From an uncultured Eggerthella sp. (lineage in GTDB: Bacteria > Actinomycetota > Coriobacteriia > Coriobacteriales > Eggerthellaceae): a stretch of DNA of 11,662 nt. Positions 1 through 6,556 of this stretch are shown here, one piece after another. The notes below the pieces were generated by a model. The model worked only from the letters and a program-made list of their open reading frames with translations, was not told the origin of the DNA and ran no database searches. Made by a program: the position numbers and the translations under genes. How positions within the stretch are numbered: position 1 is the stretch's first letter; every line of letters begins with the position of its first letter. The stretch is taken from the NCBI GenBank assembly GCA_900547965.1, contig URJE01000053.1, forward strand, positions 1 through 11,662, given 5' to 3'.

Positions 1-210
1 TACCTTGCTGCCAGCCTCGAGCGTGCGGCCCTCGCGAACCGCCGTTTCGAGCGATTCGTAGCCCGCAGCTTCCGCCTGCTTAACAGCGGCGGCAAAGCAA
101 CGGCGCTCGGTTTTGTTGTTGGAGATGTAGTCGATATAGCGGGAAGCCAGGCCATCAAGCTTTTCGAGCTGGTCGGCGCTGTAGCTCTCCCATGCGTTCT
201 TGCGTTCCAA
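1..210 (-). CDS. M18-family aminopeptidase (N-terminal fragment)
   Basis: This is the first 70 codons of a gene that continues beyond the left edge. The product begins (M)ERKNAWESYSADQLEKLD and carries NNKTERRC at residues 31-38, the typical opening of bacterial M18 (aminopeptidase I) metallopeptidases. These cytosolic dizinc enzymes remove N-terminal residues from peptides. The metal-binding residues lie outside the window, so activity cannot be judged. I chose the TTG start at 210-208 because AAAGGTGG sits five bases upstream and because the family normally starts right before the ERKNAW segment. A GTG three codons further upstream overlaps that ribosome site and is less likely. An extended -10 lies about 40 bases upstream. 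The gene is transcribed in the same direction as the surface-protein gene, with a hairpin between them, so it is probably its own unit. Family assignment rests on recalled N-terminal motifs only. Confidence 0.75.
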   Translation of the reverse strand, partial: MERKNAWESYSADQLEKLDGLASRYIDYISNNKTERRCFAAAVKQAEAAGYESLETAVREGRTLEAGSKV

Positions 211-248
211 GAAAACCACCTTTCACGGAAACTTGTTTATCGCAGGAA

Positions 249-257
249 AGGATAGCA
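249..257 (-). promoter_or_regulatory. Extended -10 promoter candidate for the aminopeptidase
   Basis: On the minus strand the sequence reads TGC-TATCCT, an extended -10 (TGN) with 4 of 6 matches to TATAAT. Transcription from here would give a leader of about 30 bases before the TTG start. No good -35 is seen 17 bases upstream, as is common for extended -10 promoters. Prediction by eye only. Confidence 0.35.
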
Positions 258-327
258 CGCCCCGATGGACGACGCGCCACCCGAAACGAAGCGGCTACTT
301 TCGGTGAGGAGAATCGCCCTGAGAGCA

Positions 328-363
328 ACAGAGGGAAGGCGCCCTCTCGGCGCTTCCCTCTGT
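328..363 (-). terminator. Rho-independent-like terminator after the LPXTG protein gene
   Basis: ACAGAGGGAAG-G-CGCC pairs with GGCG-CTTCCCTCTGT, leaving a single-base bulge and a short loop: about 15 base pairs. It begins 33 bases after the stop codon of the surface-protein gene and lies before the aminopeptidase start. The T-tract after the stem is short on both strands (TGTTGCTCTC on minus), so it may be a weak terminator or a processing/stability stem. Confidence 0.65.
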
Positions 364-396
364 CAGTCGCATCGTATGGGGAGATGCTTCCCGAAG

Positions 397-3078
397 CTAT
401 CTGTCGAACTTCCTGCGTGCAACTGTTGCCCCGCTCGCCGCCATTACGGCAAGCGCAGCAGCTGCCCCAAGGGGAGTCACATCGCCCGTTGCGGGGAGGT
501 TGGCAGCCTGCGAGGAATCGTCGTTGGATTCTTCGCCTTTGCTGCTCGCGTCGGCGCCGGAAGCGTTAGCATCGCCGCCGTTGCCTGCATTCCCCGATCC
601 GTTGCCCGTATCGGCGCTGGAGCCATTGCCGGTATCAGATCCGTCACCCGAGCTATCGCCGGAGCCAGATCCCCCATTGTTGTCAGAGCCCGCTCCCGAA
701 CCGTTGCCGGAGCCGTTGTCGGTACCAGGATCCTTATCGCCGTTGGAGCCCGATCCGTTACCGGCATTCTCTTCGTAAATGCTGTACTCGCTGCTTCCCG
801 GGTTCACGCCCGTTCCGCCCTTTGATTCAACCTTGGTGGCCTTCGAAACCAAAACCTTCGGATCAATACCGTTACCCGCGTTGCCCGGAGCACCCATTGC
901 GGCATCGTTTTCACCGACGGTGTTTCCGCCCGTCGCCTTCAACTCGGAAACCGCAATGGTGCCTTCGCCAGCAACACCCGCGCCGCCGTTTCCTCCGCCC
1001 ATGCCAACAGATCCACCCTGCGCCTCAAGCTGACCGTTGCCGATAATGGAGCCGCCGTTCAGCACGATGCCTGCACCGCCGTTTCCGTTGTCGATGTCAA
1101 CGCTGCCGCCAGTCGCCTTCAGCGTGGCACCTTGGTCGATAACCAACTTGCCCGCGTTCACAATCAGGCCAGTTTGGGCATCCTTGCTGGATACGACGCC
1201 TTCGCCCTCAATGGAACACATGCCCTTAACCGTTACCGTGCCGTTTGTCTGCACGGGAGCTACCGGCGCTACGACCTTGTAGTTTCCGTCGGTAAGGTAG
1301 TTGGCATGGGACCTGATTTCGGCATCCTCGAGGGCGGATCCGTCGTTTAACGTGATCTGGTTAACGAACGAAGCACTGTTCCGAGCGCTCAAAGTGCCCC
1401 CGTTCACTTCCACGGCGCCATAAGCAACCGAATCGTCGAGGGTCAGCTTGCCGCCCTTTTCCACAACGATCTTCACACTGGAATAAATCTTCATGTTGTG
1501 GAGAGTAACATCTGCACCTGCGGGAATGGTAAGCGTTTCGGTGCCGAAGTTGCCGTTTTCACCCTTGCCGATAATGCCGTACACGCCCGATTCGTGCGAG
1601 CCGTAAATGTCGTGCAGGCCAACGGGCACAACCGCATTTCCCGTCTCAGAGATCTCATACGGCTCCATGTCCCATGAGCTGGTTCCTTCGGCAAGCGCAT
1701 CCATCCGCTGCTGAAGGGTTTGATCGTCCGCATAGATGTGCATTTCCACCGAGCTGCTTTGCTGGTTGCGCGCACCAGCGGTCACCGTTGCCGTTATGTA
1801 GTACGTGCCTGGCGTCTGCGGCGTTCCCGTAACGTAGACAGTATCGTAGGCAACAGGGCTTACTTCCATGCCACTTCCTTCAGGGCTGATGGAAAAACTG
1901 ATTTCAGCGTCAGAGTTCCTGGTTGCAAAGGTATTCCAGTCCTCCCATTCGCCGGTTCCCTCTTTAACCTCGGGCTTCAGGCGATTCGACTGGCTCGTGC
2001 TTGACGATCCGCCACCGCCACCCGTCGAAGTTGCCATCACTTCATATTCGCTGCTCTGAACAGACGTGCCATTTACAACGAAGCACTGGAGATCGCCCGA
2101 AAGCCTAACCTGGATCTGCTCTTGCACCACAAAGCTCAGCGTTTCGCTTGTCGAATCTGCCAATCCGTCTTCCTTAGTAGCAGAGGCGGAAACTGCAATG
2201 GAATACGAGCCAGCGGCAGGCGCCACGCCCTTAAGGGAGATCTCCCCATCGGAAACGGAGGCACTCAAGCCTTCAACTTCTATGCCATCCTGGCCAAGAA
2301 CCTTGGCGGAAACCTTGGCATCGGCAGCTTTCGTTCCCTTCAATTCAAAGGGCAGCACTTGGCTCACCTGGCTACCCTGCACGGCAGCAGAGAACTTCTT
2401 TCCCGACGCAAAACTGAATGCAAGATCCTGGTAGGATTCAGCAGGCTTGCCAATGTTCTCAGGCTCTTTCGTACTACCGGTGTACGTCACGGATCCGTTG
2501 TTTTCAATCTGACCCGTCTCAAAGGTGCAGTTTTCAAACACCGCTGTGCCGTTCACAACAGGCGTATTGGAAAATGAGCAATTCGAAAAATGAACCACAG
2601 CGCCTTTCTGCACTTCAACATAGGCGCCTTCGGCATCTGAACTATTGCGCTTGCAGAAGTTTATACGGTCGACCGCAATGTCCGAACCCGAAGGGAACAC
2701 GACCGTCATTTTGTAGGAATAGCCGAAGTCAACCGTTTTCGGGCCAGAGCCGAAGAAACCCTCGGAATAGCCCGAAAGCTCAACGATGGACGATGGGATG
2801 GTTACCGTGCCTTTGTCGGTAAAGCTGGTCCCAACATGTATCTTGGTGGACCCCTTGGCGACGGCTTCAGAAAGATAGGTGCTCAGTCCGTAGGAGTTGT
2901 CGCAAATGTAGTAGTAGCTATCGCTTGCGTTTTCAGATGCAACGCTTACATCCTGGTCTTCTCCTGTTGCAAATGCGGTGGTCGGAGTGGCAATTGCCAT
3001 ACCGGCAGCCAAGGCGGCCGCCATACCCACCTTCGCCGCAGAAACCGCAGGCGTGCGAAGCGATTGAGATCCTTTCAT
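397..3078 (-). CDS. Sortase-anchored (LPXTG) surface protein with beta-helix and Ig-like regions
   Basis: An 893-residue secreted, wall-anchored protein, probably an adhesin or surface-display protein; no catalytic motif was recognised. Residues 1-37 form a signal peptide (positive start, hydrophobic 17-30, likely cleavage after AFA at 35-37). Residues about 75-200 look like a parallel beta-helix, with successive coils containing FSNCSF and FENCTF. Residues about 240-320 and 385-450 resemble Ig-like or cadherin-like folds (PGTYYITATV). Residues 480-760 form a second beta-helix, including three Gly-rich units with LKATGG or LEAQGG near 653, 684 and 713, two of them followed by GNGGAG. Residues 772-855 are a Gly/Ser/Asn/Asp-rich spacer, suited to crossing the wall. 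The anchor is LPATG at 861-865, then a hydrophobic stretch and an RRKFDR tail. The start ATG has GAAAGGGAG just upstream. It is divergent from apbE and followed by a hairpin. No sortase gene is in the window. Confidence 0.9.
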   Translation of the reverse strand: MKGSQSLRTPAVSAAKVGMAAALAAGMAIATPTTAFATGEDQDVSVASENASDSYYYICDNSYGLSTYLSEAVAKGSTKIHVGTSFTDKGTVTIPSSIVELSGYSEGFFGSGPKTVDFGYSYKMTVVFPSGSDIAVDRINFCKRNSSDAEGAYVEVQKGAVVHFSNCSFSNTPVVNGTAVFENCTFETGQIENNGSVTYTGSTKEPENIGKPAESYQDLAFSFASGKKFSAAVQGSQVSQVLPFELKGTKAADAKVSAKVLGQDGIEVEGLSASVSDGEISLKGVAPAAGSYSIAVSASATKEDGLADSTSETLSFVVQEQIQVRLSGDLQCFVVNGTSVQSSEYEVMATSTGGGGGSSSTSQSNRLKPEVKEGTGEWEDWNTFATRNSDAEISFSISPEGSGMEVSPVAYDTVYVTGTPQTPGTYYITATVTAGARNQQSSSVEMHIYADDQTLQQRMDALAEGTSSWDMEPYEISETGNAVVPVGLHDIYGSHESGVYGIIGKGENGNFGTETLTIPAGADVTLHNMKIYSSVKIVVEKGGKLTLDDSVAYGAVEVNGGTLSARNSASFVNQITLNDGSALEDAEIRSHANYLTDGNYKVVAPVAPVQTNGTVTVKGMCSIEGEGVVSSKDAQTGLIVNAGKLVIDQGATLKATGGSVDIDNGNGGAGIVLNGGSIIGNGQLEAQGGSVGMGGGNGGAGVAGEGTIAVSELKATGGNTVGENDAAMGAPGNAGNGIDPKVLVSKATKVESKGGTGVNPGSSEYSIYEENAGNGSGSNGDKDPGTDNGSGNGSGAGSDNNGGSGSGDSSGDGSDTGNGSSADTGNGSGNAGNGGDANASGADASSKGEESNDDSSQAANLPATGDVTPLGAAAALAVMAASGATVARRKFDR
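774..1150 (-). repeat. Gly-rich beta-helix repeats inside the surface protein
   Basis: Protein residues about 643-768 contain three related units of about 30 residues, led by LKATGGSV, LEAQGGSV and LKATGGNT. The first two also contain GNGGAG. The pattern matches the Gly-rich repeats seen in many surface proteins of gut Gram-positives and probably forms coils of a right-handed beta-helix. It is coding sequence, not a separate element. Confidence 0.6.
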
Positions 3079-3130
3079 GCTCTCCCTTTCTGAGATGATT
3101 TCTGCCTATGTAAAAGTTAGTTGTGGCTAA

Positions 3131-3176
3131 TTGTCATGCGGGAGTTTACCATAGATAACAATTTAGTTGCAGACAA
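3131..3176. promoter_or_regulatory. Overlapping divergent promoter candidates (surface protein / apbE)
   Basis: On plus, TTGTCA (3131-3136) and GATAAC (3154-3159) are separated by exactly 17 bases and would drive apbE with a leader of about 80 bases. On minus, TTGTCT (3176-3171) and TATGGT (3153-3148), also 17 bases apart, would drive the surface-protein gene with a leader of about 60 bases. The minus -10 abuts the plus -10, so polymerase could not occupy both at once. Both are imperfect matches found by eye. Confidence 0.35.
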
Positions 3177-3204
3177 ATTCTCGGGGATGCGGCTTTTGGC
3201 CATT

Positions 3205-3216
3205 GGTATACTTCGG
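3205..3216 (+). promoter_or_regulatory. Second -10 candidate (TATACT) ahead of apbE
   Basis: GGTATACTTCGG contains TATACT (5 of 6 to the -10 consensus). A start about seven bases later would give a leader of about 30 bases before the GTG start of apbE. An 11-of-12 identical block occurs before the acyl-CoA ligase at 9673-9684. No good -35 is visible. Confidence 0.3.
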
Positions 3217-3247
3217 TGCCTCCCCGCCCTATCGCGAAGAAGGACCC

Positions 3248-4366
3248 GTGAACATAAGGAACGATCAGTCGGAAAACAGCCCCCTCAAAGCAATCACAAG
3301 CGAAAACGCCAAGTTTGAGGTAAGGAACAGAAGCTTCTTCGCCTTCAACACGAACTGCTGCATAAAGGCAGCGATCGAAAGCGATGGGGCACAGTCCTCA
3401 TCTGGGCAATTGCTAGAAAAGGTTCTCGATGACGCGGTGAGTCTCTGCTTCCACTACGAAAAGCTCTGGAGTCACACCCGAGAAGGAAGCGATATCTGGC
3501 GCCTGAATCACGCGCAAGGGGAGGCCGTGCCCATCGACACCGAAACCGCAAAGATTCTGCAGCTTTCCAGGCACTACCGCGAGGAAACCGCAGGACTGTT
3601 CGATGTTTCCATGGCTCCTGTTGCCGAACTCTGGAACTTCCGCAAAGGCCGAGTTCCCAGCCCGGGTGAAGTGCAGCTCGCTCTCAAGGTTGCCAGAGCG
3701 GGACACCCCCGCATCATGGAAGATCACGCTCAACTCCCTACCGCAGAAAGCAGGATTTCCCTAGGAGGCATCGCGAAAGGATATATCGCCGATCGCGTTG
3801 TTGAGGCGCTAAAAAATCATCGTATCCACGATGCCCTCGTGAACCTTGGGGGCAACATCGTTATTATGGGGCGTCCTTTTTTGGCCAAGATCCCACAGCG
3901 GCAATGGCACGTTGGCATCCGATCCCCGAAACACGTCCTGCAAAGAAAGGAAGCAGAAGAGCAGGCTGCAGCCATAGCGCGCAGCCCCCACGGAACCGAC
4001 TCTCGTGCGCTCGGCAACCGCAAGCTGCCCAACGAAGAGCCCGCCTGCATCCTCGAGCTGAACGACTGCTCCATTGTTACCAGCAGCATATACGAACGTT
4101 GTTTTGCGGATGAGCGTGGAAACATCCACCATCATATTGTCGATCCACGCACCGGCAACCCTTCGAAAAGCGACCTTGCAAGCGCAACGGTCATATCGAA
4201 GAGGTCTATTGATGGCGAAGGCTTCTCAACGGCGCTTCTGATCATGGGAAGCTATTGGGCAAAAAACTATGCAGAAGGGCACCCCGACCTCGAAGCCGTG
4301 TTTATCACCCGCGATGGGCGTGTTGAGGCCACCGACGGGATACGCAAAGTAATACGGGCGCGTTGA
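3248..4366 (+). CDS. apbE: FAD:protein FMN transferase (ApbE family), apparently without export signal
   Basis: ApbE enzymes transfer FMN from FAD to a Thr/Ser of target redox proteins. The 372-residue product has the family signatures: FNTNCCI (33-39, usual position of a GT-start motif), FDVSMAPV (118-125), SLGGIAKGY (171-179), ALVNLGGNI (196-204), TSSIYER (278-284), HHHIVDPRTG (294-303) and DGEGFSTALLIMG (322-334). Oddities: the usual Thr-Ser-Gly is Thr-Ser-Ser; the metal-site Asp four residues before the final Thr is Glu; and a polar insert of about 35 residues (229-265) precedes the last third. I chose the GTG at 3248 because AGAAGGA lies just upstream. An in-frame TTG at 3167 would add 27 residues with no signal-peptide character. 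Most bacterial ApbE proteins are exported, so this one may act in the cytosol. It is divergent from the surface-protein gene and convergent with the LCP gene. No flavinylation-target protein is in the window. Confidence 0.92.
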   Translation: MNIRNDQSENSPLKAITSENAKFEVRNRSFFAFNTNCCIKAAIESDGAQSSSGQLLEKVLDDAVSLCFHYEKLWSHTREGSDIWRLNHAQGEAVPIDTETAKILQLSRHYREETAGLFDVSMAPVAELWNFRKGRVPSPGEVQLALKVARAGHPRIMEDHAQLPTAESRISLGGIAKGYIADRVVEALKNHRIHDALVNLGGNIVIMGRPFLAKIPQRQWHVGIRSPKHVLQRKEAEEQAAAIARSPHGTDSRALGNRKLPNEEPACILELNDCSIVTSSIYERCFADERGNIHHHIVDPRTGNPSKSDLASATVISKRSIDGEGFSTALLIMGSYWAKNYAEGHPDLEAVFITRDGRVEATDGIRKVIRAR

Positions 4367-4394
4367 GATCATCGGCGGAACGCGCAAAGCGATG
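4316..4394 (+). repeat. Imperfect tandem repeat of the apbE 3' end
   Basis: Unit A (4316-4354) lies inside the end of apbE; unit B (4356-4394) lies 40 bases further on and spans the region after the stop. They share about 29 of 39 bases. Unit A encodes GRVEATDGIRKVI; unit B, in the +1 frame, reads GRVEIIGGTRKAM and continues VYTADRDADRTLL before TAA at 4436-4438. It looks like a relic of a second apbE-like 3' end or a diverged duplication. Confidence 0.6.
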
Positions 4395-4521
4395 GTCTAC
4401 ACCGCAGACCGCGATGCAGACCGCACACTCCTCTAAAAAGCTGGGAATAGGGCAACCCATCGTTTGAACCATGAACCCTCAGAAATAACCAGGGAACTTG
4501 CAATCAGTCTGCCGGAAGCTG
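4367..4521. other. Convergent intergenic region with an apbE-tail relic
   Basis: This lies between the stops of apbE (plus) and the LCP gene (minus). Up to about 4438 it holds the relic reading frame, including a short tandem repeat GCAGACCGC at 4404-4412 and 4416-4424. The rest has no clear stem followed by a T-tract on either strand, so neither gene has an obvious intrinsic terminator here. Confidence 0.5.
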
Positions 4522-6192
4522 TTAGCTCCAGTCCTGACCAACTACTACCAAGTAGTCGCCCGTAAATGAATAGGTGCCATCGTTCTTCTTGACGGTGCCC
4601 GTGCCCAGCAAATCGGCGATCTTCTGAGCTTGGGTGGAATCGGTGCCGTTGTATACAACGATCGTCTTCTTGTAGTTGTAATCGTCGGCGTTACCGGTTT
4701 CGCAAACGGCGCCCTGCGGGGTAAGTTTCGAGGCCGCTTCATTTGCGCAACCCTGGATACCACTGCCGTTCTTTACGGCAATCTTCACACCAGAAAGCGA
4801 AGAGGAAGAGCTCGAGCTCTTGGAGCCGCTATCGCCAGAACCGCTGCCACCTGTTCCCGCCGAAGACATAACAGCGCCGGTTGCGGAATCAACAACGGTT
4901 TCTTCCGTAGGTGAAAGCCCCTGCTTCACGCGGCTCATCATCTTTTGCCACTCTTCGGTATTCACCTTTTCGTACCAAATATTGTTTTCATACACTGAAG
5001 TGGTGGGTACCTGAGCTGAATATACGTTGTTGTCGACGTCGATACCCATCATGGCCTGCGCTAAACCAAGAATACCCGCCGCAGAATAGTCGGTAGTTAT
5101 GTACTGAGCGAGCGTGTTTACCGTATTGGTAAGCGTGGCAACGTCGGAAGCCATCAGCTTCTTCATGATGGTGGAAATAACCATGCGCTGGTTAGCGGCA
5201 CGAATGGAGTCGCCGTCTCCGTCGCCCACGTTATCGTAGTTATGGCGGCTGCGGCACAGAATGAGCGCCTGTTCGCCGTTGAGGGTCTGCTCGCCCGCAT
5301 CGACGTGGCCGCCTGCCATGTCGTCGTTGATTTCCATCGGCACATTTACCGTAATGCCACCCAAGGCATCAACTACGGCCTTAAAACCATCGAAGTCGAT
5401 TTCCGCATAGTGGTTGATGGGGACGCCTGCCAACTTGGAAACCGCGTTAATGGCACCAGAAGGACCACCGAATGCATAGGCGGCATTGATTTTCTGTGTG
5501 CCGTGATTGCCAATGGTCACCTGCGTATCGCGCGGGATGGAAATGAGCGTAACTTCCTTTTCCCTTGGGTCGATACGCGCCAAGATCATCGAGTCGGTTC
5601 GATATGAACCGCCGTATTCGTTAGTGGATTCTCGCTGCTCCGATTTGTCGATGCCGATAAGCAGCATGTAGAACGGGTCGGATGCCGAATCGGTAACCGT
5701 AAGCGAGTTCAGAAGGTCAGCGTCAACATCTTTGTTCAGCGCCTTGTCGAGGTTGTTGAGGTAAGCCCAGGCAGCGCCTGCGCCACCAAGCACCAAAGCC
5801 AGGCAAACGGCAACCACACCGAGCGCAATGCGCTTGCGACGCTTCTTCGTGCGCTCGCGCTTAGCGCGAAGGATCTCGCGATCATGTGCGTTACGAGGAA
5901 CATATGGACCGCGCTTGGTGGGCGCACCATAAGCGCCAACCGAGCGGAAATTGCTCTTTTGCTGCGTGTGAACAGGGGAAACATGCGTGGAGGAACCATA
6001 GTTGCCGGCTCCATACGGATTCGTGCTCGAGCCACTAGGACGATGCGAAGCATGCGACGCGCGAGACGTACGAGTATACGGGTCAGAAGCACTTCCCGCT
6101 GAGCGATGCGGCGTGCGCGAGGAGGAAGCGTGCGCCGCCTTCCTTTCAGCACGAGCCGATCGTTTTGATGGCTTGTTATTCGAAGCAAACAT
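4522..6192 (-). CDS. LytR-CpsA-Psr (LCP) family glycopolymer transferase with LytR_C domain
   Basis: LCP enzymes move undecaprenyl-phosphate-linked polymers (teichoic-acid-like or capsule glycans) onto peptidoglycan, outside the membrane. Numbered from the ATG at 6192, the 556-residue product has a Ser/Arg/His/Tyr-rich cytoplasmic segment (1-115), a Lys/Arg cluster and one membrane segment (about 122-144), then the LCP domain. Visible marks are FYMLLIGID (174-182), RTDSM (198-202), IPRD (219-222) and CRSRHNYDN (313-321) followed by an Asp/Gly-rich stretch and AANQR (332-336). A Ser-rich linker (about 445-466) leads to a LytR_C domain (468-553, starting VKIAVKNGSG). The frame can extend upstream to a GTG at 6279, but those 29 extra residues look unnatural ahead of the basic N-terminus. 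Neither start has a convincing ribosome site. It follows murT-gatD in the same direction with a gap of over 300 bases, so it is probably transcribed separately. Confidence 0.92.
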   Translation of the reverse strand: MFASNNKPSKRSARAERKAAHASSSRTPHRSAGSASDPYTRTSRASHASHRPSGSSTNPYGAGNYGSSTHVSPVHTQQKSNFRSVGAYGAPTKRGPYVPRNAHDREILRAKRERTKKRRKRIALGVVAVCLALVLGGAGAAWAYLNNLDKALNKDVDADLLNSLTVTDSASDPFYMLLIGIDKSEQRESTNEYGGSYRTDSMILARIDPREKEVTLISIPRDTQVTIGNHGTQKINAAYAFGGPSGAINAVSKLAGVPINHYAEIDFDGFKAVVDALGGITVNVPMEINDDMAGGHVDAGEQTLNGEQALILCRSRHNYDNVGDGDGDSIRAANQRMVISTIMKKLMASDVATLTNTVNTLAQYITTDYSAAGILGLAQAMMGIDVDNNVYSAQVPTTSVYENNIWYEKVNTEEWQKMMSRVKQGLSPTEETVVDSATGAVMSSAGTGGSGSGDSGSKSSSSSSSLSGVKIAVKNGSGIQGCANEAASKLTPQGAVCETGNADDYNYKKTIVVYNGTDSTQAQKIADLLGTGTVKKNDGTYSFTGDYLVVVGQDWS

Positions 6193-6199
6193 GCAATAA

Positions 6200-6228
6200 A
6201 TGATGAAAGAAACGTTAATGTCATGCAA
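6200..6228 (-). promoter_or_regulatory. Possible promoter giving a leaderless LCP transcript
   Basis: On minus, TTGCAT (6228-6223), a 17-base spacer and CATCAT (6205-6200) are followed seven bases later by the ATG at 6192. A start at the usual distance would fall at or next to the ATG. There is no Shine-Dalgarno sequence before this ATG, which fits leaderless initiation, common in actinobacteria. Weak hexamers; speculative. Confidence 0.25.
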
Positions 6229-6319
6229 ATTAATTCGGCGAAAACCACAGTATGCGCGAACAGAAACAATGATTTTCACGCATTATTTACACATTCCTCT
6301 ACAATTTGTTGAGTTTATT

Positions 6320-6394
6320 GTGCGTAAAACGTGAAGCGCATCAGTTCGGGCGCGGCACGGAAAGGGAACGACTGTGCGGCGGCCGTTTACGCAC
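6320..6394. repeat. Inverted repeat between the LCP and murT-gatD genes
   Basis: GTGCGTAAA (6320-6328) and TTTACGCAC (6386-6394) are a perfect 9-base inverted pair about 57 bases apart. The right arm overlaps the TAA of the echoed gene tail. It could be an operator pair or the base of a large RNA stem; no T-tract follows. Confidence 0.35.
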
Positions 6395-6556
6395 CGGGCA
6401 TGTCAAGACGATTCCGCCGGCACGCCCGTGGAGCCAAAGCTACCGTGACCCTCAGATGAACGTTTTCGACGATTCCGCTGGCACGCCCGTGAAGCTCTTC
6501 GATGGCGTTTATGCTCCCGGCACATCCAGGCGCTTTGCCATATACGCATTCGCAGC
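6374..6556 (-). repeat. Three units at 61-bp phase at and after the 3' end of murT-gatD
   Basis: On minus, unit 0 (6556-6496) is the end of murT-gatD, unit 1 is 6495-6435 and unit 2 is 6434-6374. The first 28 bases of units 1 and 2 match at 26 positions (core CACGGGCGTGCC and GCGGAATCGTC). Unit 2 also matches the end of unit 0: KRLDVPGA-stop (gene) against NRLDMPGA-stop, with the two TAA codons exactly 122 bases (2 x 61) apart. Over 30 bases there are eight mismatches, seven of them at third codon positions. Confidence 0.65.

Noticed and set aside
397..480. SGAT near the C-terminus of the surface protein as an ApbE flavinylation site, given the neighbouring apbE
   Set aside because: It lies in the membrane anchor after LPATG, lacks the required upstream Asp context and is not in an FMN_bind domain.
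192..825. Overlapping plus-strand open frames at the left end
   Set aside because: They run antisense to the aminopeptidase start, the terminator and the Gly/Ser-rich end of the surface protein; Arg/Ala/Pro-rich shadows.
3121..3318. 65-codon open frame on plus ahead of and overlapping apbE
   Set aside because: It overlaps the promoter region and the true apbE frame, and has no ribosome site.
4355..4438. A programmed frameshift that would extend ApbE into the echoed tail
   Set aside because: The first tail already ends where ApbE proteins normally end, and there is no slippery sequence; duplication or relic is simpler.
6193..6279. GTG start at 6279 for the LCP protein
   Set aside because: The extra 29 residues form neither a signal peptide nor a typical LCP N-terminus, and the nearest AGAGG is about 16 bases away.
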